From CAYXXN01 sp964469055 (GTDB lineage: Bacteria; Acidobacteriota; Thermoanaerobaculia; Multivoradales; JAHEKO01): a stretch of 19,481 bases of DNA. The notes below the pieces were generated by a model. It was given only the letters and a program-made list of their open reading frames with translations. It searched no databases and was not told where the DNA came from. Below, piece by piece: positions 1 to 8,341 of this stretch; position 1 is the stretch's first letter, and every line of letters begins with the position of its first letter. The stretch lies in assembly GCA_964469055.1 (NCBI GenBank), contig CAYXXN010000038.1, positions 1 to 19,481 on the forward strand, in the 5' to 3' direction. Position numbers and translations under genes: made by a program.

Positions 1-290
1 CGGGGGAAGTTCTCGCTCGCCCGGAAGGCCATGTGTTCGAGGAAGTGGGCGAGGCCGGTCTTGCCGTTGTCCTCGTTCCTGGCTCCGACGTTGTAGAGCA
101 TCTGGACGGAGACCACCGGGAAGGTGTGGTCTTCGAGGACGAGGAGACGCAGGCCGTTGGGGAGGGTCTCGGTGACAGTCCTAGAGAGGTCGAAGGCGGC
201 CGCGGGGATCGCCAGCACCACGGAGGCGAGCGCCATCGCCAGCCCGCGCCTCCCGCCCCGCAGCTTGACTTCACCCATGCCGTCCAGCAT
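1..290 (-). CDS. M16 family zinc protease, N-terminal part (cut by window edge)
   Basis: The reverse strand encodes a signal-peptide-like N-terminus (GLAMALASVVLAIPAAAF), then a beta strand pattern (LPNGLRLLVLEDHTFPVVSV) and the inverted zinc motif HFLEH at about bases 20-35, followed by MAFRASENFP. This order is typical of pitrilysin/insulinase-type (M16) peptidases, which degrade peptides as clam-shell enzymes. Only the first roughly 95 residues are in the window; the rest lies beyond base 1. The start is uncertain: ATG at 288-290, ATG at 276-278, or GTG at 309-311. The GTG has the best ribosome site (AGAGAGGG, about 7 bases upstream) but would leave only 3 bases to the divergent kinase gene. 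The protein is probably exported to the periplasm or anchored in a membrane. Confidence 0.85.
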   Translation of the reverse strand, partial: MLDGMGEVKLRGGRRGLAMALASVVLAIPAAAFDLSRTVTETLPNGLRLLVLEDHTFPVVSVQMLYNVGARNEDNGKTGLAHFLEHMAFRASENFP

Positions 291-314
291 CGTATCGCTG
301 CTCGATCGCACTGC

Positions 315-3035
315 GTGACCCTCTCTGCCGACACCCGCCTCGGCCCCTACGAGATCACCGCCAAGCTGGGGGAGGGCGGCATGGGTGTCGTCTTCAGGGC
401 GAAGGACGTCCATCTGGGGCGCGAGGTCGCGCTCAAGGTCCTGCCGGAGGGGTTCACCGCCGATCCGGAGCGCCTGGCGAGATTCGAGCGCGAGGCCAAG
501 GTCCTGGGGAGCCTGAACCACCCCAACATCGCCCAGATCCACGGTCTGGAGGTGAGCGGCGAGACCCGCGCCCTGGTCATGGAGCTGGTCGAGGGCCCGA
601 CGCTGGCGGAGCGGCTCGAGCACGGGGCCTTGCCGTTGGAGGAGAGCCTCGCTATCGCCCGCCAGATCGCGGCGGCTCTCGAAGAAGCTCACGGGAAGGG
701 CATCGTTCACCGCGACCTCAAGCCTCAAAACGTCAAGGCACCCATGGAAGGCAGCGTCAAGGTCCTCGACTTCGGTCTGGCGAAGGCGATGGATCCGGTG
801 GACACGGCCGCGGGATCGGCGTCGCGGCTCGCGCACTCGCCGACCTTGACGCTCGGCGCCACGATGCAGGGCGTGATCCTCGGCTCGGCCGCCTACATGG
901 CGCCCGAGCAGGCGAAGGGTACGGCCGTCGACAAGCGGGCGGATATCTGGGCGTTCGGAGTCGTGCTCTACGAGATGCTCACCGGAAAGCGACTGTTCGA
1001 CGCGCCGACGGTGCCCGAGACGCTGGCGCAGGTCCTAACCCGCGCGCCGGACCTCGCCGAGTTGCCGGCCTCGACCCCGGCCGCCATCCGGCGGCTGCTG
1101 CGGCGCTGTCTCGAGCGCGATCCGAGGAACCGGCTGCACGACATCGCCGACGCCCGCATCGTGCTCGACGAGCTGGCCACGGGAAGGGTCGAGGAGCCCG
1201 GCGCGGCGGCCTCGCCGACTCTCCTCGCCAGGAGGCGCTCCACGAGCTGGGTCGCGGCGGGACTCGCTATCGCGGCGGCCGCGGGCGGCGTCGCCGGCTG
1301 GCTGTTGCGCCGTCCGGCTTCGGCGCCCACGACCGGGGACCGCTGGGCGCTCGCCATCCCCGACGGGCTGACGATCTCGAGCGCCGAGTATCCGCAGGTC
1401 GCGATGTCGCGCGACGGCCGGCTCCAGGTCGTGGTGGTGGTCGACTCGGCGGCGGTGCCGCGGCTCCTCCTGCGCAGCGGCGACGAGTTCGCAGCCCGCG
1501 TCCTGTCGGACACCGAGCGCGCCTTGGCCCCGTTCTTTTCGCCCGACGGCGCGTGGATCGGCTTCTTTCGCGACAACGCGCTCCACAAGATCCCGGTCGC
1601 GGGCGGACCGCCGATCCGCCTCGCCGCGACCTCCGGCCAGGTGCGGGGCGGCACCTGGAGCCGTGACGGGTTCATCTACTTCGCTCCCGACACCACCGTC
1701 CCGCTGTCGCGCGTCTCCGAGAACGGCGGCGCCGTCGAGCCCGTGACCCAGCTCGACGACGTCCGCAACGAGCGGACCCACCGCTGGCCGGAGGCGCTGC
1801 CCGACGGCAGCGCGGTCCTCTTCACCTCGGACGACATCGCCTCGACCGAGTACTACGACGACGCCCGCATCGAGGCCGTCCGGCCGGCGACCGGCGAGCG
1901 CAAGGTGCTGATCGAAGGCTCGAGCCAGGCGCGGTACGCGCCGAGTGGCCACCTTGTCTTCGCTCGCGGCGGCGCGCTCTTCGCGGTGCGCTTCGACGCG
2001 CGGTCGCTGGTGACCAGCGGCAGCCCGGTGCAGGTGGCGCAGGGGGTCGCGACCGACGTCGGGTCGGGCGCGGTCGAGTTCTCGCTCTCGGAGAACGGGG
2101 GCGCGGTCTGGGTGCCGGGCGGAACGAGCGTGTCGTACGAACTGGTTTGGGTCGACCGGGAGGGCGCCGAGACGTCGGCAGCGATCCCGCCGGCGCCCTA
2201 CAACGAGTTAGCGCTGTCGCCGGAAGGCGGGCGGGTCGCGTTGACCGGCGGGCAGGGCGGAGTGGCCGACCTATGGGTGGCCGATCTCGAGCGCCGCGCG
2301 CTGACCCGATTGACCTTCGGTGAGTTCGCCTCGAGCCCGGTCTGGTCGCCGGACGGCGCGCGCATCGTCTACGGAACCCGCTTGCAGGGTGCCGGGCGCG
2401 CCAACACCTGGCAGATCGCCTGGAAGCCGGCGGATGGGAGCCGCGAGGCGGAGGTCCTGGTCGAGGGGGAGCGCCCCCACCAGCCGACTGGGTTCTCACC
2501 CGACGGTCGCACGCTGATCTACGACGCGATGGACACGCAGGCTCTGCGCCGCGACCTCTGGGCACTTCCCCTGGACGGACCGCGCCAGCCGCGACCGCTG
2601 GTCGCGGGGCCCTTCATGAAGGACGGAGGCGTCGTCTCGCCCGACGGCCGCTGGCTCGCCTACGTCTCGGACGAGAGTGGGCAGGACGGAGTCTACGTGC
2701 GCCCGTTCCCGGCGGGCGACGGGAGATGGCAGATCTCGGCGCCGCAGGGCGTGGAGCCGTCTTGGAGCCACGACGGCAGCGAGCTCTTCTATCGCGCCGA
2801 GGGCTCGCTCTACGCGGTGCGCATCGACACGACGCGCGGTTTCTCGGCCAGTCGGCCCGAGCGCCTCTTCGATCGGGTGGGGAGCGGGGGGCTTGCGAAC
2901 ACCTACGGGCCGGCGCCCGACGGCCGGAGATTCTTCACCTTCCGCTCGCCCGAAGGGGTGGGGTCGCTGCGCACGCTCTACCTCGATCTCGGCTTCGGGC
3001 GGCGACTGACCGCAGCGACCGAGACGAGGCGGTAG
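315..3035 (+). CDS. Membrane Ser/Thr protein kinase with PD40/TolB-like beta-propeller sensor
   Basis: About 906 residues from the GTG at 315 (VTLSADTRLGPYEI), the usual beginning of this kinase class; the open frame upstream to base 33 lies over the M16 gene and is not needed. The kinase domain (about 7-275) is complete: glycine loop GEGGMG near 19-24, Lys41 in VALKVL, HRDLKPQN with catalytic Asp134, DFG with Asp152, and the APE region as GSAAYMAPEQ. The HRD arginine makes it an RD kinase, so activation-loop phosphorylation is likely. One membrane helix follows (about 310-332, ending WLLRR), then an extracytoplasmic domain of repeated PD40 blades such as SPDGARIVYGT and SPDGRWLAYVSDE. The domain order suggests a ligand-sensing propeller outside and a kinase inside. 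The ligand and targets are unknown. It ends 7 bases from the convergent CoA-transferase gene. Confidence 0.95.
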   Translation: MTLSADTRLGPYEITAKLGEGGMGVVFRAKDVHLGREVALKVLPEGFTADPERLARFEREAKVLGSLNHPNIAQIHGLEVSGETRALVMELVEGPTLAERLEHGALPLEESLAIARQIAAALEEAHGKGIVHRDLKPQNVKAPMEGSVKVLDFGLAKAMDPVDTAAGSASRLAHSPTLTLGATMQGVILGSAAYMAPEQAKGTAVDKRADIWAFGVVLYEMLTGKRLFDAPTVPETLAQVLTRAPDLAELPASTPAAIRRLLRRCLERDPRNRLHDIADARIVLDELATGRVEEPGAAASPTLLARRRSTSWVAAGLAIAAAAGGVAGWLLRRPASAPTTGDRWALAIPDGLTISSAEYPQVAMSRDGRLQVVVVVDSAAVPRLLLRSGDEFAARVLSDTERALAPFFSPDGAWIGFFRDNALHKIPVAGGPPIRLAATSGQVRGGTWSRDGFIYFAPDTTVPLSRVSENGGAVEPVTQLDDVRNERTHRWPEALPDGSAVLFTSDDIASTEYYDDARIEAVRPATGERKVLIEGSSQARYAPSGHLVFARGGALFAVRFDARSLVTSGSPVQVAQGVATDVGSGAVEFSLSENGGAVWVPGGTSVSYELVWVDREGAETSAAIPPAPYNELALSPEGGRVALTGGQGGVADLWVADLERRALTRLTFGEFASSPVWSPDGARIVYGTRLQGAGRANTWQIAWKPADGSREAEVLVEGERPHQPTGFSPDGRTLIYDAMDTQALRRDLWALPLDGPRQPRPLVAGPFMKDGGVVSPDGRWLAYVSDESGQDGVYVRPFPAGDGRWQISAPQGVEPSWSHDGSELFYRAEGSLYAVRIDTTRGFSASRPERLFDRVGSGGLANTYGPAPDGRRFFTFRSPEGVGSLRTLYLDLGFGRRLTAATETRR

Positions 3036-3042
3036 ATCGCCC

Positions 3043-3798
3043 TCAGATATAGAGGTGTTGCGGATCGAGCTCGTCTCGCAAGAGTCGTAGCTCTTCCAGG
3101 CTCGGTGGCGGTGTCTCCGCCAGAGCGGGCGCCACTCTGGGCTCCCATCCCAGATTCTCCTTTACCCGCTCGACGGTCACCCCCGGATGGAGTGACGTCA
3201 ACCGCATCTCGCCGCCCTCGAAGTCGTAGCAGGCGAGGTCGGTGACGACCATGGTGGGACCGGCCCCCGGCATCCCCAGCCGCTCGCGCGCCCCCGGGGT
3301 GCCGTCGAGGTGGCCGGGGGAGGTCAAGAAGTCGAGCTTCGCCGGGAAGCTGCGCTTGCCTTGGGGTGCGATCACCAGCACGCGCTTGGCGTGGATGGCG
3401 ATCTCGCAGGCGCCGCCGCTACCGGGAAGACGCACCTTGGGCTTGGCGTAGTCGCCGATCACCGTCGTGTTCAAGTTGCCGAAGCGGTCGATCTGAGCGC
3501 CCTGGAGGAAGCCGACGTCGATGTGGCCACCCTCTAGGTAGTGGTAGAAGACGTCGGCCATCGAGCAGATGGAGAGGGAGTCGGTGACCAGTGCGGGGTC
3601 ACCGATCGAGACCGGCACCCGCTCGGGCACCGCGCCGACCGCACCCGACTCGTAGATCAGGATCAGCTCTGGCGCGTGCAGCCGCCGCGCCAGGTTGCAG
3701 GCGAGGTTCGGCAGGCCGATGCCGACGAAGACGACCTCGCCGTCGGCGAGCTGCCGCGCGGCCTGACAGACCATGAGCTCGCTCGCGGAGTACTCCAT
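3043..3798 (-). CDS. Class I CoA-transferase, beta subunit (GctB-like)
   Basis: 251 residues from ATG 3798 (MEYSASELMV). It matches beta subunits of glutaconate/3-oxoacid-type CoA-transferases, which move CoA between acyl-CoA and a free acid through a glutamyl-CoA thioester. Visible marks are GIGLPNLAC (25-34), the catalytic glutamate as Glu50 in IYESG (glutaconate CoA-transferase uses the equivalent beta-chain Glu), the segment GFLQGAQIDRFGNLNTT (96-112) and the glycine run GSGGACEIA (127-134). Keeping Glu50 argues for a real transferase rather than an IpdB-type ring hydrolase. The open frame continues upstream over the outer-membrane gene, but that part is not homologous. The start has a poor ribosome site and lies 13 bases after the upstream stop, so it probably depends on that transcript. 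Its alpha subunit is not adjacent but at 8342-9235. The acid substrate is unknown. Confidence 0.93.
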   Translation of the reverse strand: MEYSASELMVCQAARQLADGEVVFVGIGLPNLACNLARRLHAPELILIYESGAVGAVPERVPVSIGDPALVTDSLSICSMADVFYHYLEGGHIDVGFLQGAQIDRFGNLNTTVIGDYAKPKVRLPGSGGACEIAIHAKRVLVIAPQGKRSFPAKLDFLTSPGHLDGTPGARERLGMPGAGPTMVVTDLACYDFEGGEMRLTSLHPGVTVERVKENLGWEPRVAPALAETPPPSLEELRLLRDELDPQHLYI

Positions 3799-3811
3799 CG
3801 GGGCCGGCCCG

Positions 3812-4591
3812 TCAGAACCGGAACTGGAGGCCAGCGAAGGCGCCTGCGATGTCGAACTGGAAGGTGTCGTCGTCCTCTTTGGCGTCGACGGAGAAGCGGC
3901 GGTATCCGCCGACCAGGGCGAGCGTGTCGGTGAGGAGGAAGCGTACGCCCGCCTCGATGTCCGTGGCGTCGCCCTCGTCAGCGCCGACGACGACCGTCGC
4001 TTCCGCGAAGACGTGGAACCGGGGGGAGGGCTCGAGGTCGAGTACCGCGCCGGCGGCGCCCACCGCGGCCTCGAACTCCTCCGTGGCATCGAAAGACAGC
4101 GGGACGTCCGGGGCGGCGAGACTCGCCTCGCCGCGGAAGGCCTTGACCTCGACCAGCGGTCCCAGACGCCAGCGGCCATCGTCGCTGCTGAAGAGCTGCC
4201 AGGCGAAGCCGGCGCGGCCGTACTCCAGGTCGACGAGCGAGAGGACACGCGTGCTCGGGGTGAAGGTCTGGCCGGAGAACTCGATCGTCCGGGTCAGCAC
4301 TTGGTCGCCGGAGAACTCGAGCCTCGTCCAGGCGAAGTAAACCTTCGTCCGCCCGCTCGGCCGGAGAATCAGTCGTCCCTCGATCGTCTCGTCCTCCCCG
4401 AGGCCGAGGTCGGACTCGAGGTCGACGATCGTCCCCAGAGACTGCTCGATCGCCTGGATCTCGCCGGATGGAGCGGCCGCCCAGGCGCGGGCCTCGATCT
4501 CCAACCGCGGGCGGCTCTCGACCTGGGCGCCGGCCAGCGCCGGGACCAGGGCGAGCGAGACGAGGGCGGCGACGATGGACCTTGGCGACAT
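3812..4591 (-). CDS. Outer-membrane beta-barrel-like protein of unknown function
   Basis: 259 residues with a clear Sec signal peptide (MSPRSIVAALVSLALVPALA, cleavage likely after AGA at about residue 22). The mature chain alternates polar and hydrophobic residues in strand-like stretches (KVYFAWTRLEF, RFHVFAEATVVVG, LALVGGYRRFSV) and ends AFAGLQFRF with a C-terminal Phe, the usual recognition end of outer-membrane barrels. The size suits an 8- to 10-strand barrel. The start is supported by GGAGGAG about 6 bases upstream of the ATG. It lies between the ATP-grasp gene (74 bases upstream) and the CoA-transferase beta gene (13 bases downstream), all on the same strand. I see no motif that gives a transport or enzyme role. 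Barrel assignment is inference from pattern; the signal peptide is direct. Confidence 0.75.
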   Translation of the reverse strand: MSPRSIVAALVSLALVPALAGAQVESRPRLEIEARAWAAAPSGEIQAIEQSLGTIVDLESDLGLGEDETIEGRLILRPSGRTKVYFAWTRLEFSGDQVLTRTIEFSGQTFTPSTRVLSLVDLEYGRAGFAWQLFSSDDGRWRLGPLVEVKAFRGEASLAAPDVPLSFDATEEFEAAVGAAGAVLDLEPSPRFHVFAEATVVVGADEGDATDIEAGVRFLLTDTLALVGGYRRFSVDAKEDDDTFQFDIAGAFAGLQFRF

Positions 4592-4665
4592 GCGGGCTCC
4601 TCCCCTTGGCGACGGCCGTTCGGCGCGGAGCTTACTCGTCTCCGGTAGCGCCGACCATGACCCTC

Positions 4666-5886
4666 TCAGTCGCCGGCGAAGAGACGGACGGTGGCCGCGG
4701 CTTCCTCGGCGAGGGCGCGGGCGGTGTCCCAGTCCGGGTGGCGGAGGATCAGGAAGCCGTCGGAGAGCAGGGTCTGCTTCCAGTTGCGGCGGCGCTGGCC
4801 GGGCTCGAGGAGCTGCTCGGTGCACACCCACTGGCCGTGGCGGCCGCGGAACTCCTCCAGGCCCTCGACGCGAGCGATGCGGCCTTCGCCTTGCGCCCGC
4901 TTGAAGACGATCGCGCAGTTGTATTTGCGCGTCGTCTCGGCCGCGAAGGCTCGCCAGCAGACGGCGCGCGCCCACTCGCGGAAGAGGTCGATGTCGGCGG
5001 TGTAGTTCATCTGGTCGACCAGGTGAGCGCCGCCGGGGCGGCAGCCGATCTCGCCGAAGACGACCTCGCCGTCGCCCTTCAAGTACCACTCCATGTGGGT
5101 GAAGCCGGTGCCCATGCCGAGCGCCGCCAGGACGCCGCGACCGAGCTCGATCCCGCCGCGGTACTTCGCGGCGTCCATGTCGCGCACCGTGATGATGATC
5201 GGCGAGAGCTCCTCGCGCGAGCGCGCCTCGAGCGGCCGCGGCAAGTATTGCGCGACGTTTTCCCACATCGGTCGGCCGTTGATGGTGATCGTGTCGTAGG
5301 TGAATTCCTCGCCCTCGACGAACTCCTCGACCGACAGCTCCGGGACGTGGCTCGTGGCCGCGAGCACGGCGTCGAGCTCGGCCGCCGCGTCCACCCGGTG
5401 GGTGTCGGCGCTCCCTGCCCCGGCGATCGGCTTGACGATCAGGGGATAGCCGATGCGCTCGGCCGCCCGCCTCGCTGCCTCCTCGCCCCGCACCCGCGCC
5501 GAACGCGGCACGCGCAGCCCGGCGGCGGCGATGCGCTCCTTCATCACCTGCTTGTCGCGGAAGCCCACGGCCGTGGCGATGGACATGCCGGGCACGCCCA
5601 GCCGCTCGCGCAGGCGGGCGGCGGCCAGAATGAGGGGCTCCCACAGCGTCTCGACGCGGTCCGGGCGCCAACCACCGAGCCGCTGCGAGACCCGCTCGAT
5701 CAGATCCTCTTCGTCGAGGATGTGCGGCACCTGCAAGTAGTCGTCGAGGACGCGCCGCAGCCGAGCCGGCAAGGCCGCCGCGGGTGAGTCGCCGACCCCG
5801 AACACCCGCGCCCCGACCTCGGAGAGGCCGCGCGCGTATTCCTGCATCTCGGGCGGATAGGCGGGGGAGAGGAAGAGGACGTCCAT
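4666..5886 (-). CDS. ATP-grasp carboxylate-amine/thiol ligase, stand-alone
   Basis: 406 residues. The N-terminal domain (1-105) has a Rossmann-like start MDVLFLSPAYPPEM and resembles the pre-ATP-grasp domain of carbamoyl-phosphate-synthase-like ligases. The ATP-grasp core follows: RDKQVMKERIAAAG (110-123), the ATP-binding lysine in YPLIVKPIAGAGSAD (Lys152), the linker EEFVEGEEF (187-195), and the magnesium-binding end FGEIGCRPGGAH (Glu279, Arg283). Such enzymes form an amide or ester bond through an acyl-phosphate, often making dipeptides, modified amino acids or peptide caps. The partner substrate is not readable. The ATG at 5886 has no purine-rich ribosome site; the leader may be very short. 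It heads the minus-strand group with the barrel protein and the CoA-transferase beta subunit and is divergent from the cyclase gene. Confidence 0.9.
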   Translation of the reverse strand: MDVLFLSPAYPPEMQEYARGLSEVGARVFGVGDSPAAALPARLRRVLDDYLQVPHILDEEDLIERVSQRLGGWRPDRVETLWEPLILAAARLRERLGVPGMSIATAVGFRDKQVMKERIAAAGLRVPRSARVRGEEAARRAAERIGYPLIVKPIAGAGSADTHRVDAAAELDAVLAATSHVPELSVEEFVEGEEFTYDTITINGRPMWENVAQYLPRPLEARSREELSPIIITVRDMDAAKYRGGIELGRGVLAALGMGTGFTHMEWYLKGDGEVVFGEIGCRPGGAHLVDQMNYTADIDLFREWARAVCWRAFAAETTRKYNCAIVFKRAQGEGRIARVEGLEEFRGRHGQWVCTEQLLEPGQRRRNWKQTLLSDGFLILRHPDWDTARALAEEAAATVRLFAGD

Positions 5887-5961
5887 GGAGGCGGGCCGAG
5901 GATACTAGGCCCCCGGCCGGGTCCAGGCGCGGCGCTATGATGCGCGGGCCCACGTCGAGGG
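5887..5961. promoter_or_regulatory. Divergent promoter region between ATP-grasp and cyclase genes (candidate)
   Basis: A 75-base gap between two divergent starts. On the plus strand TATGAT at 5936-5941 is one mismatch from a sigma-70 -10 box and would give a leader of about 14 bases to the ATG at 5962; no good -35 box is seen about 17 bases upstream. On the minus strand TATCCT (complement of 5899-5904) could serve the ATP-grasp gene with an almost leaderless transcript, which would fit that gene's missing ribosome site. Both are weak readings by eye. Confidence 0.3.
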
Positions 5962-8271
5962 ATGCCGCGGGACCTTCGTTTCTTGACCGTGCCGCCATTG
6001 CCGCCCCCGACCCGCCTCCAGGCGCTACGCGAACCCCCGCTCCAGCGGAGGGTCGCTCTCTCCCTCGTCCTGCTGGTCGGCGCGCTTCTGGCCGTCCGCT
6101 GGGTCAACGACCGGCAGACTGCCAGCCGGGCGGTCGGGATCTACCTCGACGAATCGGCGGGACAGCTCGAGATCGAGCAGGTCCGGCCGGGCCTGCCGGC
6201 CGAGCGAGCGGGCCTCGAGGTGGGGGACCGGCTGGTCACCGTCGACGGCCACGCCGTCGGGAGCCACTTCGAGTACGACCGGGCCGGCCGCGGCTTCACC
6301 CCGGGGCGACCGGTGAGGATGACCGTCGACCGCGACGGCGTCGAGCGCTCCCTCATGGTGACACCGGGTGTGCCGTTCGACTGGGGCGACTACCTGCGCG
6401 GCGCCTTCGCCTCCTCGATCCACCTCGCCCTCGCCGTGGTGGTGCTCCTCTCCGGCCTGCGCGACCGGCGGGCGACGTTGCTCGTGGCCCTGCTGGCGGC
6501 GATCGCCGTCGAGTTGGCGCTCCCCGAGCTGAGCGTCGGCCGGCCGCTCGCCGGCGCCCTGGTGACCGCGGTCTACTGGCTGCTGACCGGGCTCCAGTAC
6601 GGCGTCGAGCTGCACCTGGCCTCCCTCATCCCGCAGCGGCGGACTTGGCTCAGCCGCCCGATGGTGGCGGGCTACTACCTGCTGGGCGCCGGCTACGGAG
6701 TCGTGATGTGCCTGGCCACGCTGCCGGGCGTGGACGAGTCGGCTCTCGGCGCCTGGACCGCCAGCCGCGGGGGTGAGATCGCCCTCCAGGCTTGGTACCT
6801 CCTCTGGCCGCTCGGGGTGGCGGCGCTCTACGCCCTGGCGGCGAGCCGCTGGCCGGAGCCGCTGGGGCGCCAGCAGGCGCTGCTGGTGCTGATCGGCGTC
6901 ATCCCGTGGGTAGCGCTGGCGTTGTGGGTGAGCCTCGCCGGCCTGCTGGGCGCCTCCACGCCGCTGTGGCTTCAGGTCGTCGAGCCCCTGTGCCTCGCCC
7001 TCTACCCGGCGACGATCTTCGTCGCCCTCTACCGCTACCACTTGTTCGATTTCGCGCTGGTGGTGCGCAAGAGCCTGGTCTATACGGTGCTCACCTCGTC
7101 GCTCTTTCTGCTCTTCTATGCCGTGCTCGGCATCGGCGGGGCGCTGTCGTCGCGGCTGGCGGGAGCCCAGGCCGGCTCGGTGTGGGTCATCGCCGTGGCG
7201 ACGCTGATCCTGGGCCTCGTCTTCGCTCCGCTGCGGCGCTGGGTCGAGGACCAGATCGAGTCCCGCTTCTTCCCCGAGCGCGCGGCGCTCAGAGAGCGTC
7301 TCGCGGGGCTCGCCCGCGATCTTCCGCGCCACGGGAAGCTCCCGGAGATCAGCCAGGTGCTGGTCGACGAGCTGCGACAGATCTTCGCCGCGAGCTGGGC
7401 CGCCGTGCTCCTGGCCGAGGGCGACTCCGGGCTGCTGGTGGGCCGCGCCGTGAGCCGCGATCCGGCGGCGGGACCGGGCCGCGGCTTCCTGCTGTCGGCG
7501 CGCGACCCGTTCGTCCAGCGCCTGCGCTCACGCGGGCGGCCGGACCGCCCCGCGCCCTGGTCGGCGACCGCGCCAGCCGCCCGCCGCCTCGCCGGCCTGG
7601 GAGTCGAGCTGGCGGTTCCGGTGGTCGCCGACGGGCGGCTCATCGCCGTCGTTCTCCTCGGCGCCAAGGACGGCGGTCCGAGCTACCCCGCCGAGGAGAC
7701 CGAGCTGCTCGACCTCTTCTCCCACCACCTGGCGAACGTGATCGAGAACGTCAGCCTCTTCGAATCGGCGACCACCGACCGGCTGACCGGGCTGCTGCGG
7801 CGCGAGCAGGTGCTCGACCAGCTCGACAAAGAGATCGAGCGAGCCCGCCGCTACGATCGGCCGCTCGCCATAGCCATGGCCGACATCGACCACTTCAAGG
7901 GGGTCAACGACCGCCACGGCCATCTGGCCGGCGACGTGGTCTTGCAGCGGGTGGCTCGCCTCCTCACCGAGAGCCTGCGCTCGACCGACCTCGCTGGCCG
8001 CTACGGCGGCGAGGAGTTCCTGCTCGTGCTGCCCGAGACGCCGCTCGCCGGCGCCGCGGCGGTGATGGAGAAGCTCCGTCAGACCATGGAGGATCTCCAG
8101 GTCGAGACCGGTGACGGCGGCAGCATCCGTCTCACCGTCTCGATCGGCGTCGCCAGCCTCGAGGAGCTCCCGGGCGGGGCTGCGAGCCGCGAAGCGCTAC
8201 TCGCCGCGGCCGACGAGCGCCTCTACGAGGCGAAGACCGGCGGCCGCAACCAGGTGGCCGCCGGCGCCTGA
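5962..8271 (+). CDS. Diguanylate cyclase with PDZ, multi-pass membrane, GAF and GGDEF domains
   Basis: 769 residues. In order: first membrane helix (about 31-47); an extracytoplasmic PDZ domain (about 57-135, with GLPAERAGLEVGDRLVTVDG); a multi-helix membrane block (about 145-425) that ends in the ComP/7TM-type sensor pattern YRYHLFDFALVVRKSLVY and FAPLRRWVEDQIESRFFP; a GAF domain (about 455-595); and a GGDEF domain (about 603-765). The active-site loop is GGEEF (682-686), preceded by an RxxD inhibitory site, RSTD (673-676), exactly five residues upstream. It should therefore make cyclic di-GMP and be product-inhibited. No EAL domain is present. The front end is the kind usually fused to histidine kinases, so this is a swapped output. 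The ATG at 5962 has GAGGG almost touching it; TTG 5983 or GTG 5989 are alternatives. Confidence 0.93.
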   Translation: MPRDLRFLTVPPLPPPTRLQALREPPLQRRVALSLVLLVGALLAVRWVNDRQTASRAVGIYLDESAGQLEIEQVRPGLPAERAGLEVGDRLVTVDGHAVGSHFEYDRAGRGFTPGRPVRMTVDRDGVERSLMVTPGVPFDWGDYLRGAFASSIHLALAVVVLLSGLRDRRATLLVALLAAIAVELALPELSVGRPLAGALVTAVYWLLTGLQYGVELHLASLIPQRRTWLSRPMVAGYYLLGAGYGVVMCLATLPGVDESALGAWTASRGGEIALQAWYLLWPLGVAALYALAASRWPEPLGRQQALLVLIGVIPWVALALWVSLAGLLGASTPLWLQVVEPLCLALYPATIFVALYRYHLFDFALVVRKSLVYTVLTSSLFLLFYAVLGIGGALSSRLAGAQAGSVWVIAVATLILGLVFAPLRRWVEDQIESRFFPERAALRERLAGLARDLPRHGKLPEISQVLVDELRQIFAASWAAVLLAEGDSGLLVGRAVSRDPAAGPGRGFLLSARDPFVQRLRSRGRPDRPAPWSATAPAARRLAGLGVELAVPVVADGRLIAVVLLGAKDGGPSYPAEETELLDLFSHHLANVIENVSLFESATTDRLTGLLRREQVLDQLDKEIERARRYDRPLAIAMADIDHFKGVNDRHGHLAGDVVLQRVARLLTESLRSTDLAGRYGGEEFLLVLPETPLAGAAAVMEKLRQTMEDLQVETGDGGSIRLTVSIGVASLEELPGGAASREALLAAADERLYEAKTGGRNQVAAGA

Positions 8272-8341
8272 CGGCGGCGGCCGGCGTGAGACGACGGGAA
8301 CGGTTCTGACGACAGCGGCCGGCGCTCTGACGGGCCGTGCG
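8256..8341. other. Convergent gap with a GC hairpin after the cyclase stop
   Basis: The 70-base gap between two convergent stops holds no gene. An 8-bp perfect inverted repeat (GGCCGCCG at 8256-8263 with CGGCGGCC at 8275-8282) straddles the cyclase stop codon. There is no T-run after it, so it is at best a weak or factor-assisted terminator, and such repeats arise often by chance in DNA this GC-rich. Confidence 0.25.

Noticed and set aside
33..314. Kinase frame open 94 codons upstream of GTG 315
   Set aside because: This part is antisense to the M16 signal peptide and zinc motif, has no kinase-like character, and the family normally starts right before the RLGPYEI segment.
3799..4248. Upstream extension of the CoA-transferase beta frame, suggesting a fusion protein
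   Set aside because: It is low-complexity Ser/Arg-rich sequence lying over the well-supported barrel gene in another frame; the real N-terminus MEYSASELMV begins at 3798.
8256..8282. Rho-independent terminator after the cyclase
   Set aside because: The stem is perfect over 8 bp but overlaps the stop codon and lacks a T-tract; it is recorded only as a hairpin with low confidence.
3799..8341. Insertion sequence or phage as the cause of the split CoA-transferase
   Set aside because: No transposase, integrase, terminal inverted repeats or target duplication could be seen at the edges of the block.
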